Notes under the pieces: generated by a model | Database searches by the model: none | What the model saw: only the letters and a program-made list of their open reading frames with translations | Told to the model about the DNA's origin: nothing | Shown: positions 1-8,958 of the stretch, one piece after another | Layout: each line of letters begins with the position of its first letter | Numbering within the stretch: position 1 is the stretch's first letter | Made by a program: the position numbers and the translations under genes | Source: Bacillus testis | GTDB lineage: Bacteria > Bacillota > Bacilli > Bacillales > DSM-1321 | Length of the DNA: 52,365 bases | Assembly (NCBI RefSeq): GCF_001243895.1 | Contig: NZ_LN851186.1 | Coordinates: 3,760,424 to 3,812,788 of the forward strand | Direction of reading: 5' to 3'

Positions 1-17
1 TGTTTAAAGATTATAAC

Positions 18-1568
18 ATGAATCAATTAATTTTGCCTTTAGATTTAGAAGTCAGATTACAAAAGAATGATATCGCCTTCCATGTACACCACTTAGTTGA
101 AAGTATTCCTCATGAAGCGTTTGAACCATTTCTGCGGAATGAGGGTTGTCCTGCCTATCATCCACGCATGATGTTGAAAATTATCCTATGTGCCTATACA
201 CAATCTGTCTTTTCAGGTCGGAAAATAGAAGCCCTTTTAAAGGACAGTATTCGTATGATGTGGCTGGCGCAAGGATATGAACCAAGCTACCGCACCATCA
301 ACCGTTTCCGTGTTCAACCTGAAGTAAAAGAATTAATCCGCCAATGTTTCGTTCAATTCCGTTGCCAGCTCGTCCAAGAAAAAATCATTGATCAAGAAGC
401 CATCTTTATTGATGGAACGAAGATTGAAGCGAATGCGAATAAGTTTACGTTTGTTTGGAAGAAATCCATCGAGAAGTATCATCAGGGATTAATCGAAAAA
501 TCAAATCATCTATATAAAGAGCTGCTTAAAAATGAAATCATGCCTCAAATTGTACAGGAAAGTGAAGAAGAGTTAACGTTGGAAGAGCTCACTCAAATCG
601 TTGAAAAAGTAGATGAAGTGATTTCTGAGTACGATCAAAAAATAGAGGCATCAACGAATGGAGCCGAGCGAAAAGCGTTGAGAAGTGAACGGAAATTCCC
701 AAAACAAGCACGAAAACAATTAATGGACCATATCCAACGAAAACAGAGATATCAAAAAGACTTTGAAATATTCGGCACACGAAATAGTTATTCAAAGACA
801 GATCCCGACGCGACCTTTATGCGTATGAAAGATGATTATATGAAAAATGGTCAATTGAAAGCCGGTTATAATGTACAAGTGGCAACAGAAGGACAATACG
901 CGCTTGCCTACAGCCTCTTTTCGAATCCAACTGATACCCGTACATTAATCCCGTTCTTAGACCAAATTGAACAACATTATTTTGAGTTGCCAAAGCACAT
1001 CGTCGCAGATGCAGGATATGGAAGTGAACAGAATTATGATGATATCCTTTCAAATCGTAAACGAGAAGCGTTAATTACCTATGGAATGTACGTGAAAGAG
1101 CAAAAGAAGAAATATAAACAAAACCCATTCAATACAGCGAATTGGCAGTATGACAAAGAAAAGGATGTATACACGTGTCCCAACCAACAACAACTTGTCT
1201 TTAAAAATTATTCAGTACGAACAGATAAAGAAGGCTTCACACGTGAATTTAAGATTTATGAGTGTGAAAACTGTTCAGGATGCCCATTGCGTTCCTCATG
1301 TACAAAAGCAAAAGAAGGAAACCATCGAAAAGTAATGGTGAATGAAAAATGGGAACAACAAAAAGAATACGTAAGAGCGAAGCTTTCAGAAGAAGAAACG
1401 AGTTCCATTTATCGTAAAAGAAAAATAGATGTGGAACCAGTTTTTGGATTCTTGAAGGCTAATTTGCATTTCAATCGATTTTCAGTTCGAGGAAAATCGA
1501 AAGTTGAAAATGAAATGGGCCTTGCATTAATGGCCGTGAATTTAAGGAAATTCACGGCTAACAGGTAA
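18..1568 (+). CDS. IS1182-family DDE transposase
   Basis: This 516-residue protein cuts and joins DNA ends of its own insertion sequence. The N-terminal part (about residues 40-125) is the DUF772-type helical domain of IS1182/IS5-like transposases, including the conserved FSGRKIE and SYRTINRFR stretches. The catalytic DDE core follows: D132 in IDGTKIEANANK, a second Asp in VADAGYGSEQNYDDI (about residue 331) and the Glu in EPVFGFLKANLHFNRF near the C-terminus. A Cys-rich patch (CENCSGCPLRSSCTK, about 418-432) is typical of the group. Length is normal and the frame is intact, so the enzyme could be active. The gene has its own terminator and no functional link to its neighbours. Confidence 0.93.
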   Translation: MNQLILPLDLEVRLQKNDIAFHVHHLVESIPHEAFEPFLRNEGCPAYHPRMMLKIILCAYTQSVFSGRKIEALLKDSIRMMWLAQGYEPSYRTINRFRVQPEVKELIRQCFVQFRCQLVQEKIIDQEAIFIDGTKIEANANKFTFVWKKSIEKYHQGLIEKSNHLYKELLKNEIMPQIVQESEEELTLEELTQIVEKVDEVISEYDQKIEASTNGAERKALRSERKFPKQARKQLMDHIQRKQRYQKDFEIFGTRNSYSKTDPDATFMRMKDDYMKNGQLKAGYNVQVATEGQYALAYSLFSNPTDTRTLIPFLDQIEQHYFELPKHIVADAGYGSEQNYDDILSNRKREALITYGMYVKEQKKKYKQNPFNTANWQYDKEKDVYTCPNQQQLVFKNYSVRTDKEGFTREFKIYECENCSGCPLRSSCTKAKEGNHRKVMVNEKWEQQKEYVRAKLSEEETSSIYRKRKIDVEPVFGFLKANLHFNRFSVRGKSKVENEMGLALMAVNLRKFTANR

Positions 1569-1588
1569 GGATGATTAGAGAAGAATAG

Positions 1589-1626
1589 AAAAAAGTGAAA
1601 TTGAGCGCACTCAATTTCACTTTTTT
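1589..1626 (+). terminator. Rho-independent terminator after the transposase
   Basis: Perfect 16-bp stem (aaaaagtgaaattgag / ctcaatttcacttttt) around a cgca loop, starting 20 bp after the transposase stop. A- and T-runs on both sides make it usable in both directions. Confidence 0.9.
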
Positions 1627-1781
1627 CATTACTTTTTTCATTATTGAAGCTAGTTCTGTCCCAGCCTCTTTTTTTTAAACGATGCTGTTTATTTTACCTA
1701 CTTACTCGCGCTGTACCATATGCCGATAATGGAATAATCTTTGCTTCCCTCAAATTCATATAGTTTTCTCTTCCCATATAT

Positions 1782-1990
1782 TCATATATTGTACTTTTTA
1801 CGCAAGGTTCCTTCAGCGAAACCGATAGCGAGAAGGTGCGTGTCCGGATCATACACGATCACTTGGTCCCCTTCTTTCATTTTAGACATTATTTCAAGCG
1901 GCAAAGGATAACTCTCGTATTTCTGTTCCGTCTCCCACCATATCGTTTCAAATTTGTTTTTTCGTTACTGGAGATTACGTAAACCGCCAT
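1782..1990 (-). pseudogene. Small gene (about 69 codons) with a one-base deletion in a homopolymer
   Basis: The minus strand has a ribosome site (aaagaggtg) 7-8 nt before an ATG (complement of 1988-1990). The frame begins MAVYVISSNEK and breaks at a T6 run on the plus strand (1957-1962). With one more T the reading continues through FETIWWETEQKYESYPLPL and GDQVIVYDPDTHLLAIGFAEGTL to a TGA at 1782. The 209-bp span is one base short of 70 codons. I do not recognise the family; the acidic, hydrophobic C-terminal half looks like a genuine small protein. It is a recently broken gene, a sequencing error, or less likely a slippage site. Confidence 0.6.
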
Positions 1991-2258
1991 AATCCTGCAC
2001 CTCTTTGCCTTATTCTCTTTTTAATCAAACGTTTGAATGATCAATTAAAAGCTTACATTTCACGGCTTGTACCTCTTTTTGCGTGGCATGGCTGACTTTT
2101 TCTTTCTAAAAACGATTCGATAGACGAGAGTCTTATATAGACCCTCCTACCCAGTTCTTATTTACCGTTTTATTGAAGTTCTTTTCTTATACAATTCATC
2201 ACTTTGCATTTATACTAATTCCTATAAGTTAACTCAACTATAATTAGGGGGATGGAAG

Positions 2259-2714
2259 ATGGCAGATGAAAAATGGGTTGAAATGAGTACCAAGGGTCAG
2301 GTTGTTTCAGGTATGAAGAACGAAATCTATGTACGGGATTTTTCGCCAATCATTATTGATGAACCGGTCCGCCTCGGCGGCAGCGACGAGGGGCCGAATC
2401 CGCTCGAGTATTTGCTGGGGGCTTTATCGGCGTGCACCTCCATCACGATTGCGATGGTTGCTAAGCAAAAAGGCTTCAGCTATTCCGGACTGTCTTTCAG
2501 CAACAGCGGCAAGCTGGATGCACGGGGATTAAGCGGAGTAGAAGGTGTGACTACCTACTTCCAGACGGTCTCATTCGAAGCGGTGTTTGAGACGGAAGAA
2601 CGCGATGAAAATCTGCAGGCACTAAAAGAAGAAGTCGAAAAAAGATGCCCAATCTATAATCTATTGAAGGATGCCGGCGTGGCCGTGGACTCTCAGTGGA
2701 AAATAAAAGCATAA
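2259..2714 (+). CDS. OsmC/Ohr-family protein (putative peroxide-reducing)
   Basis: This 151-residue cytoplasmic protein belongs to the OsmC/Ohr superfamily, whose members use a pair of cysteines to reduce hydroperoxides. Visible family marks are GGSDEGPNPLEYLLGALSAC (about residues 40-59), giving the first Cys in SACTS, and the second Cys in KRCPIYNLL (about 129-137), followed by the usual C-terminal strand. The ATG is preceded by agggggatgg at a good distance. It is a single-gene unit closed by its own terminator at 2721-2746. OsmC, Ohr and YhfA-like subgroups cannot be separated by eye, so the exact substrate is open. Confidence 0.85.
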   Translation: MADEKWVEMSTKGQVVSGMKNEIYVRDFSPIIIDEPVRLGGSDEGPNPLEYLLGALSACTSITIAMVAKQKGFSYSGLSFSNSGKLDARGLSGVEGVTTYFQTVSFEAVFETEERDENLQALKEEVEKRCPIYNLLKDAGVAVDSQWKIKA

Positions 2715-2720
2715 AGAAGA

Positions 2721-2746
2721 AGCCCCATCTGCCGATGGGGCTTTCA
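2721..2746 (+). terminator. Terminator after the OsmC-like gene
   Basis: Stem agccccatc / gatggggct with a tgcc loop, followed by ttcatt. It lies 6 bp after the OsmC-like stop codon. Confidence 0.8.
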
Positions 2747-2824
2747 TTGATCCGTTCTAACCAGCGCGGCTCAATTCATAATCGGCCAGGGAAAAATGAA
2801 TCCCTCGCCAATTAACATTTCACT

Positions 2825-4492
2825 TTATAACACAATATTGCCGTAGCCTTCGACCAGCTCTCCAAACCCTTGCTCCTTCAGCAAATCAACAGCCATCTGC
2901 CGAATCGGCTTGCCGTTCTTCACGATATGATCCGTTTTCGTTTCAATGAGCTTGTCAAAAATGTCACTTCGGTCCATTCCCAGTTTTTCAAGCTGCTTCT
3001 GCGTCCGCAGCAGGTCGACCAGCGTCAGCCACGGGTAGTCATCGCCATTAAATACATGCTTTCCGTTGATCTGGTACCATAAGTCGCCGTCCGGCTTCAC
3101 CCATTTCGGATACAGGCTTTCGATTGCGCTTTGCATACTTTCCGCTGTTTCCAGATAGGCCGCTTTTCCCGTGGATTCATAGGCTTCCAGCAGGAATCGC
3201 AACTCGCCGAGGGCATGGTTCAGGGATACATGCGTTTTCTTGCTGCCCTGTGCGTAATAATCCGCTATCAAGTAGCCATCTTTGCCGAAATCGATAATAT
3301 TGCCGATCTTCTTCTGCCCTGTTAGGAAATCAGCGTATATTTCATTGGCCTGCTTCAGTTCTTTAATGCCAAGCTGATCGCCGGCATCCTTCAGGAACAG
3401 GGCGATATTCTCATTATGCCGGGTATCTATGTAAGGAGCCGTCACGCCGTAAGCGCCTTTCAGCCATGTGCTAGTATATTCCGTCTTAAAGACCGGAACC
3501 TTGCCTTTCGTGAGGTCGCCATTAGAGAAGACATCAAGGTCAGCAATGGCGTTGATACTCAAATCATAGAAATAGCGCTCCTTGCTTTCATGATACTCTT
3601 TCAAGTACACCCCGCCGTGGACCCTGCCCAGATTACGCCCATAGCCAAGCTTATATCCCGGTTCCACTGACCAGGGAAGCTTTGTGTATGGCCCTTCGGC
3701 TGTATACCAGCTGTTGATTGAGCTGTATTCACGGATGGTCTTCTTGAACCAGCTATCGATGTTCTTTTGCTTCGCGAACAAAGGCTTATCCGAGACAAGG
3801 AACCAATTCTCTGAAATGGCGCCCGGCTTCGACTTCATCACCATATTCACCTGCAGGGGATCGCTCGCTTTCTTCTGGAGAATCTTGACGCCTGTGTACT
3901 CTTCCTGGAATTCACGCAAAACGGATTTTTGCTTATTGGCATAGGTCTGCACTTTTTCCTTGGACAAGTAATCCTTGCCGAGCATCACGCTCTTTTGGCT
4001 GCCGTCCTTCATGCCCATCTGCAGCAAGCCGACAGGATGGGTAATGACGTCCACCCCAAATGTATCATTCGCTTCTTGCTTCACTTTCCCATAGGAATCG
4101 ATGCGCTGAAGCTTACTGTTTTTCACACCGGCAAAAGGCATCGTGACCTTCGCTGTATACTCAATGGAGCTATTATTGATGATTTTCGTAAACACAAAGA
4201 AATCATTATTATCAAGCTTTCGGACCGTCAGCACCAGCTTGCCGACAGGCTTCACCCACTTCTTCACTTGGTATGTATATTGGATATCCTCCGACCTGAT
4301 ATGCTTGCTGGTCTTCTTTCCCTCAAGGGTCAGCGCCAGTTTCTGGTCGTCTATGCTCACCTGAATGGTTTTCCCCTTAGCTGGCTCAATACTCACCGAG
4401 GATTTTAGCACAGCGGAATAGGCTATATACCCGCCGAAGCCCAAGGCTGCAACGACTGCAATCAGCAATAATCCAATGAACCCTTTTTTCAT
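2825..4492 (-). CDS. Membrane-anchored extracellular protein, possible alpha/alpha-toroid sugar-processing domain
   Basis: The protein is 555 residues from the ATG at 4492. That start is preferred over the in-frame GTG at 4507 because the GTG lies inside the ribosome site aaggagagagaa. One N-terminal membrane helix (about residues 4-25) leaves the rest outside the cell. The middle is beta-rich. The last 200 residues are helical with aromatic/acidic motifs (LNHALGELRFLLEAYE, GDLWYQING, GDDYPWLTLVDLL) that resemble the helical barrel of D-glucuronyl C5-epimerase or glycoside-hydrolase-like proteins. That resemblance is an impression, not an assignment. No SLH domain or lipobox is present. It could act on a wall or capsular polysaccharide, which would suit the surface-glycan genes in this window, but it stands alone with no operon partner. 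Confidence 0.7.
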   Translation of the reverse strand: MKKGFIGLLLIAVVAALGFGGYIAYSAVLKSSVSIEPAKGKTIQVSIDDQKLALTLEGKKTSKHIRSEDIQYTYQVKKWVKPVGKLVLTVRKLDNNDFFVFTKIINNSSIEYTAKVTMPFAGVKNSKLQRIDSYGKVKQEANDTFGVDVITHPVGLLQMGMKDGSQKSVMLGKDYLSKEKVQTYANKQKSVLREFQEEYTGVKILQKKASDPLQVNMVMKSKPGAISENWFLVSDKPLFAKQKNIDSWFKKTIREYSSINSWYTAEGPYTKLPWSVEPGYKLGYGRNLGRVHGGVYLKEYHESKERYFYDLSINAIADLDVFSNGDLTKGKVPVFKTEYTSTWLKGAYGVTAPYIDTRHNENIALFLKDAGDQLGIKELKQANEIYADFLTGQKKIGNIIDFGKDGYLIADYYAQGSKKTHVSLNHALGELRFLLEAYESTGKAAYLETAESMQSAIESLYPKWVKPDGDLWYQINGKHVFNGDDYPWLTLVDLLRTQKQLEKLGMDRSDIFDKLIETKTDHIVKNGKPIRQMAVDLLKEQGFGELVEGYGNIVL

Positions 4493-4590
4493 TTCTCTCT
4501 CCTTCACTCGCCCTGTCTTTTTATGGATATTCTTCTCTCATTATACATGTTTTTGTCGAAGACTTCTGCCTAGTTGGCGAATTGTGGCCA

Positions 4591-4627
4591 TAAAAAAAGA
4601 AACCCCGCAGAGTAAAATCTCCGCAGG
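4591..4627 (-). terminator. Terminator after proline dehydrogenase
   Basis: On the minus strand ccctgcggag ... ctctgcgggg forms the stem, followed by tttctttttt. It lies 16 bp after the stop at 4643. Confidence 0.85.
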
Positions 4628-4642
4628 GCCTTGATTATCGTT

Positions 4643-5617
4643 CTACTTCCTTTTGCTCATCCGGCCAAGAATAAAGGCGCCGGCACCAATGCCAATCAGT
4701 GTATTCGTCTTCTTATTGAACACTTGCTTGCCGACAAGCGTCAAGTTTTGCGGGCGCTCCGCCAAGCGGCGCATGAAGTAGCCATACCAGTCGCTTCCGA
4801 ACGGTACATACGTACAGAAATTATATCCTTCCTTTGCCAACTCGAGCTGAAGATCGCGGCGGAAGCCATATAGCATCTGGAACTCGAATTTATCTGTCGG
4901 TATGTCATGCTTCTTCACAAACGCTTTGACATGATTGATGACATGATGGTCATGGGTGGCGATACTGGTGAACTTCCCATGCAATAGATGATACTCTATT
5001 AATTTTATGTAATTTCGGTCAATGTCTTTTTTATCCTGATACGCCAGGTGCTCAGGCTCCTTATAGGCTCCTTTTACGATGCGGAGACGGTAATCCTTGT
5101 ATTTCTCGATGTTCTCTTCCGATTCATAGAAGTAGGCCTGGATCACAGTGCCGACATTGTTATAGGCAGCCGAAAGTTCATCGATTAAATCGAAGGAAGG
5201 ATGCAGATGGCCGTAGTCCTCCATGTCGAAATTGATGAAAATCCCGTAACCATAAGCACGGTCGACGATTTCTTTCAGATTATCCAAACAAAAATCATAA
5301 TCGATATCCAAACCAAGCTGTGTCGGCTTCAAGGAAATATGGGCATCCACCCCATGTTCGTGAATAGCATCCAAGACAGTAAGGATTTGCTCCTTCGCCT
5401 CCACCGCTTCGCTCTTCTCATAGACGAATTCCCCAAGATTGTCGATGGTTGCTGAAATGCCATGCGCGTTCAATTCTTTGACGCTCACAATCATCTCATC
5501 GATGTTCGTACCGGCCACAACCGACTGGGCGCCAAGCTTCAATCCCCATTTTTTGGCCCCTTTATTCAATAATTGATTCTGTGAAAGTTGGATAAAAAAA
5601 TCTCTCGTTAGCCCCAT
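4643..5617 (-). CDS. putB: Proline dehydrogenase (FAD-dependent)
   Basis: It oxidises L-proline to pyrroline-5-carboxylate and passes electrons through FAD to the membrane quinone pool, the first step of proline catabolism. The 324-residue TIM-barrel protein shows the PRODH pattern: SATIDNLGEFV (about 35-45), SLKPTQLGLDID, NFDMEDYG, RIVKGAYKEPEHLAY, the IATHDHHVI strand, FEFQMLYGFRRD and the C-terminal YVPFGSDWYGYFMRRLAERP, which carries the paired Arg that bind the proline carboxylate. The ATG at 5617 sits 6 nt after ggagga. A TTG 15 nt further upstream overlaps that ribosome site and was rejected. No P5C dehydrogenase gene is adjacent. B. subtilis has two such paralogues (putB and fadM), so the symbol is a family label. 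Confidence 0.9.
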   Translation of the reverse strand: MGLTRDFFIQLSQNQLLNKGAKKWGLKLGAQSVVAGTNIDEMIVSVKELNAHGISATIDNLGEFVYEKSEAVEAKEQILTVLDAIHEHGVDAHISLKPTQLGLDIDYDFCLDNLKEIVDRAYGYGIFINFDMEDYGHLHPSFDLIDELSAAYNNVGTVIQAYFYESEENIEKYKDYRLRIVKGAYKEPEHLAYQDKKDIDRNYIKLIEYHLLHGKFTSIATHDHHVINHVKAFVKKHDIPTDKFEFQMLYGFRRDLQLELAKEGYNFCTYVPFGSDWYGYFMRRLAERPQNLTLVGKQVFNKKTNTLIGIGAGAFILGRMSKRK

Positions 5618-5751
5618 TGCTTCTTCCTCCAATGATTATGAATTAATACTACTCATGCTTTGTATAAATCCTCGGAACGGCCCCTAATCGTCATTAATCG
5701 ACAAATGAAATCCCGACCAATCCCTTTTAAAATAGTTGAGTCCGCCGCCAT

Positions 5752-5765
5752 ATAAATCGCTTACA
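5752..5765 (-). promoter_or_regulatory. Possible CcpA (cre) site upstream of proline dehydrogenase
   Basis: The minus strand reads TGTAAGCGATTTAT, matching 12 of 14 positions of the cre consensus TGWAANCGNTNWCA and missing the last two. It lies about 135 bp before the start codon. Otherwise the 5633-5952 gap is AT-rich with no gene. Confidence 0.3.
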
Positions 5766-5952
5766 TTGCAGCTATGAAAAAGAAAAACTCCTTATCCCTT
5801 GGCTCAGATTTTCAACTATTTTGCCAACTTGCTTAATTTTGGTATATCTTCCTGATATTATTTTAACTCAAAGTTGTTTGAATTGCGATTATTATATAAA
5901 TATTTTTACTTTCTATTTATTAAGGCTGCCTCTACCGCTTTCTATATAGGAA

Positions 5953-5980
5953 AAGCGGAGAGCAATTCGGCTCTCCGCTT
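5953..5980 (-). terminator. Terminator after the SLH subtilase
   Basis: Stem aagcggagagc / gctctccgctt directly follows the stop at 5991. On the minus strand it leads into gcttttcc, a weak T-tract. Confidence 0.8.
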
Positions 5981-5990
5981 CCAAAATTAT

Positions 5991-7982
5991 CTATTTATTG
6001 ACTGCCAATTGTTTGGATAAAGCGGCTTTGTATATATATTGGGCTACATCACCGCGCGTTGCATGTATGTTGGTGCCATAACGATTGCCATCAGAAATGA
6101 TGCCTGCCCCGGCGAGAGCACCCACCGCCTGCTGGTAACGCGCAGGCACTCCTGCCAGTTTGGTCTCCCCACTGCTTTTCAACTTAAAGGCGTTCATTGT
6201 CCAGATAGCGAGCTCTCCCCTTGCTATCAGGGATTCCGAACCAAACTGTGTAGCCGTCTTGCCGTTCGTGATGCCGGCTACTTTGATGGCATCGACCTCA
6301 TGCACGGCACGAGAAGGCACATCAGTAAATCCAAAAGAAAGCGTTTTAGTGAACGGAAGATCAAGTGCCTTCGCGAACATCACAGCAGCGTCGACCCTTT
6401 TAATAGGCGAAACTGTCCCAAACAAATCCTGCGTCAAGCCGACAATCCCCTTGGAAGACAAGTAGGCAACAGCGGCTGCATTTGCGCTGTCCACATCCTT
6501 AAATGAAGAAGCCGGTCCGGCAATCTGTTGCGGCAATGTAGACATTTTAAGCATCTGCGGTACCGATTCTATTCCCGCTTCGTCCACTGCCCGCACCTCG
6601 ATTGTATAGTCTGTGTCCGGCTGCAGATGCTTAAGCGTATACTGCGTTTCCGTACTCTTTTTGATGTCAGCTATCAAACTGCCATTCTGGTAAATATGGA
6701 TGCCGGCAAGGCTCGCAGGATTCTTCCAGGAAAACGATAATGACGTGGCTGTCTTCTCCCCGGTAGCCAATCCTTGCACAGGCAATTGTTCATTGACAAA
6801 AGGATGGTAAGCGGCATAATCGATGAAGCCATACCCGTATTCCAGATCTCTTCCTATTGCCCCTAAGTCGCGCGTATAGGAGCGCAGCTCTTTCCGCAAT
6901 TCGCTGGCGTTATACGCAGGGTATTTTTCCTTCAAAAGCGCCAAGAATCCAGCTACATGCGGCGATGCCATGGAGGTGCCTTCCATTTCGGCATACTGCC
7001 TGTTGCGATAGGTGCTAATGATAGAAGCGCCAGGTGCCGAGAACTCCACTTCATCCCCTGTCGAAGAAAATGATGAAAGCTGCAAATCCGGGTCAACAGA
7101 TGAAACGGCGATTGCTCCTTCATATTTTGCAGGATATTCGACAGGATTGCCGTTCTTGTCATTGCCGGCGGCCGACACTACCAATACACCCGACTGATAG
7201 GCACGGTCTACAGCTGCTTTCAATGCCGGGTCGTCACCATCCACTCCGAGCGATATATTCACAATATCCATCCTATGGGCTATACACCACTCGATTCCCT
7301 GAATCAGCTGAGCGACTGTTCCTTCTGCCCCTTTTCCATTGGTAACCTTCACCTCATAGAGGCTTACATCCGGCGATACGCCAGCAACATCTATCCTTGT
7401 TGCGCCAGGCATACCCACCGTGGCAATGCCCAGCTGTGAAGCGATTATCCCAGCCACATGCGTGCCATGGCCATCATAATCGGCCAATGACGATTCATCA
7501 CGGTCCGGCGTACTGGCCAAGTCATCCGTAAACGAAACAGCTCCGGCAATCTTCAGCTCCGGATGAGAGCTGATGCCCGTATCCACAACCGCCACCTTGA
7601 CCTTCTTCCCTGTATAGCCATCCTTCCAGGCATCGGCGGCATGGATGGCATTCAGACTCCACTGCATCGGCCCCGGATTGCCAAGCACGTGCAGCTTTTG
7701 GTTTGTGCGGATGGAGGCAATATTGCTGTCTTCTTTCAATCTGGCAATATCACTTTCCGGCAAAACCGCATTGATGGAATGAATGCTATTAAACTCATTC
7801 TTCACTTCAACTGCATTTTCTATGACTTCATTCTTTCCAGCTGTATTTTTATATTTTATGATGACATCCTTGCTATCTTCTGTATGAACATCATCCGCAA
7901 ACGACATAGGGACTAACCAAATGAAACATAGACACGTACTCACTGTGATTGTGAATGCGTGTTTGGCAGACCGTTTAAACAT
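5991..7982 (-). CDS. Subtilisin-like serine protease with FN3 and C-terminal SLH domains
   Basis: This secreted protease of 663 residues is probably held on the wall glycan by SLH domains. A signal peptide ends near MSFA (about residue 29), followed by an inhibitor-I9-like propeptide (about 38-100). The S8 catalytic domain (about 110-390) has D134 in VAVVDTG, H172 in DGHGTHVAG and S337 in EGTSMASPHVAG. A fibronectin type III domain spans about 400-484 and three SLH repeats span about 492-655, using IKRVDAAV and IARGELA motifs very like those of the S-layer protein at 10.2-13.8 kb. The ATG at 7982 follows aggggg; the upstream in-frame GTG at 8003 overlaps the ribosome site. A SigD-like promoter lies at 8046-8072. 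A role in S-layer processing or turnover is inference. Confidence 0.92.
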   Translation of the reverse strand: MFKRSAKHAFTITVSTCLCFIWLVPMSFADDVHTEDSKDVIIKYKNTAGKNEVIENAVEVKNEFNSIHSINAVLPESDIARLKEDSNIASIRTNQKLHVLGNPGPMQWSLNAIHAADAWKDGYTGKKVKVAVVDTGISSHPELKIAGAVSFTDDLASTPDRDESSLADYDGHGTHVAGIIASQLGIATVGMPGATRIDVAGVSPDVSLYEVKVTNGKGAEGTVAQLIQGIEWCIAHRMDIVNISLGVDGDDPALKAAVDRAYQSGVLVVSAAGNDKNGNPVEYPAKYEGAIAVSSVDPDLQLSSFSSTGDEVEFSAPGASIISTYRNRQYAEMEGTSMASPHVAGFLALLKEKYPAYNASELRKELRSYTRDLGAIGRDLEYGYGFIDYAAYHPFVNEQLPVQGLATGEKTATSLSFSWKNPASLAGIHIYQNGSLIADIKKSTETQYTLKHLQPDTDYTIEVRAVDEAGIESVPQMLKMSTLPQQIAGPASSFKDVDSANAAAVAYLSSKGIVGLTQDLFGTVSPIKRVDAAVMFAKALDLPFTKTLSFGFTDVPSRAVHEVDAIKVAGITNGKTATQFGSESLIARGELAIWTMNAFKLKSSGETKLAGVPARYQQAVGALAGAGIISDGNRYGTNIHATRGDVAQYIYKAALSKQLAVNK

Positions 7983-8045
7983 GCTGACTTTCCCCCTGTG
8001 CACTTTATCTTTTGTAAGTAAAAGTTGGTTGATTAACTATGTATT

Positions 8046-8072
8046 TTATCGGTTGGGAAATGGTTTTTCTTA
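8046..8072 (-). promoter_or_regulatory. Possible SigD-type promoter of the SLH subtilase
   Basis: The minus strand has TAAG, exactly 15 nt, then ACCGATAA, against the SigD consensus TAAA-N15-GCCGATAT (9 of 12 positions). It is about 65 bp upstream of the chosen start codon. Confidence 0.4.
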
Positions 8073-8120
8073 GTACTGGTTAAGAGATTTTCTAGAGATT
8101 ATTATAGCCAGGTTGACAAG

Positions 8121-8160
8121 ACAAAAAAGGATCACCCCATTCACAGGAGCGACCCTTTTC
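8121..8160 (-). terminator. Terminator-like hairpin after a gene fragment
   Basis: On the minus strand aaaagggtcgctcc pairs with ggggtgatcctttt using a few G-T pairs, then runs into T's. It directly follows the stop at 8165, so the fragment kept its original terminator. Confidence 0.65.
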
Positions 8161-8164
8161 TCAT

Positions 8165-8440
8165 TTAATTTACTTTAATGGAGGTCAGAAGAAAGCCGGA
8201 ATCCGTCTTTTCCGCTCCATATGTCCAATTATATTCCTTTGTTTCAGACTCGCCGCTGGAGTAATTAATCTTCACCTTTTCATAGGTCGTGATGCTGGCT
8301 TTATTGCCATCAATTGAATAACCTTTCACATCACAGCTAATTTTCTTCTCGGTCGTTCCATTCGCATTCAGTTTATCGATCAAATCCTTCTGCATGCCGT
8401 ACAATTCACTTCCCTCTTTGTCTCTTCACCATTGTTTGTT
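8165..8440 (-). pseudogene. C-terminal fragment of a secreted protein (NTF2-like look), frameshifted
   Basis: An open frame of about 85 codons ends in a terminator but has no credible start. The first ATG-like codons lack a ribosome site, and just upstream the coding pattern continues in another frame (ITNNGEETK). The readable part (YGMQKDLIDKL ... EYNWTYGAEK ... FLLTSIKVN) has the alternating strand pattern and terminal shape of NTF2/SnoaL-like or TcaA C-terminal domains. That family suggestion is weak. The IS150-type remnant begins immediately upstream and probably caused the truncation. Confidence 0.5.
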
Positions 8441-8454
8441 ATTTATAAAAAATA

Positions 8455-8921
8455 ATTTTTTTAAACACCAATAATATTCACCGTTATCATAATAGGTTTT
8501 TTGGGTTCTTTTTTCATAGATGGCGTCCCTTTTTCTTTGGTTTAAGCGCATCTAATCCACCTAACACCATCTCGTTTCGCCATATTAATAAGTGGTGGGT
8601 GTAGACAAGTTGAATATGACTGTAGTTTCTTGGGTAGATATACCTTGATTGTTCATATAATTATGTACATCTAGTTTAAACTGTGCCGTATGGGTTGTAT
8701 AGCTTTTTGTGAAAGAAGATCTTTACCGTGATACTAAAAACGTTCAAGCCACTAATGAAATATTTTAGGTTCAATCCCTAGTTTACGAGCTAGAGACTGA
8801 TAGCCTTCACGACCGTTTAGATTTCGTTAAATCATTCAATCTTTTCTTTTGAAGTGAATCTAAATATAAAAACTGCACCACCAATTTTTTAGAGTTTGTC
8901 CAACAGTTGGGGTGCAGTTCA
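8455..8921 (-). mobile_element. Degenerate IS3-family (IS150 group) remnant: left end plus decayed orfA
   Basis: Read on the minus strand from 8921, the end tgaactgcacccc ... gttggacaaact matches the known left end of IS150-type elements. It is followed by pieces of the orfA (helix-turn-helix) protein: RFTSKEKIE, then GREGYQSLARKLGIEPKIFH, WLERF, YHGKDLLSQKAIQP and GGLDALKPKKKGR, interrupted by several stops. The order is that of an intact OrfA. The orfB transposase and right end are missing, so this is an immobile scar. The 3' boundary near 8455 is not sharp. Confidence 0.75.
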
Positions 8922-8958
8922 AATAGATAATTCTTTTAGAGCTTACTAATTAAATCAT

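Larger units (their letters stand above)
1..1676 (+). mobile_element. IS1182-family insertion sequence, left end outside the window
   Basis: A complete transposase gene is followed by a strong hairpin terminator and then by a terminal-repeat-like sequence at about 1651-1676 (tagttctgtcccagcctctt followed by T's). IS1182-group elements commonly end in a gaggctgggaca-type repeat, so this is probably the right end. The matching left repeat would lie just before base 1. The target-site duplication therefore cannot be checked here. Confidence 0.75.

Noticed and set aside
2239..2244. TATAAT before the OsmC-like gene as its -10 box
   Set aside because: It would place the start site inside the ribosome binding site, leaving no leader, so it is probably chance in AT-rich DNA.
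3929..4408. 159-codon frame opposite the membrane-anchored unknown
   Set aside because: Antisense to a well-supported gene with signal anchor and ribosome site; His/Leu-rich composition is typical of a reverse-strand shadow.
8850..8925. Functional hairpin aactgcacc ... ggtgcagtt
   Set aside because: It is explained by the terminal sequence of the IS150-group remnant.
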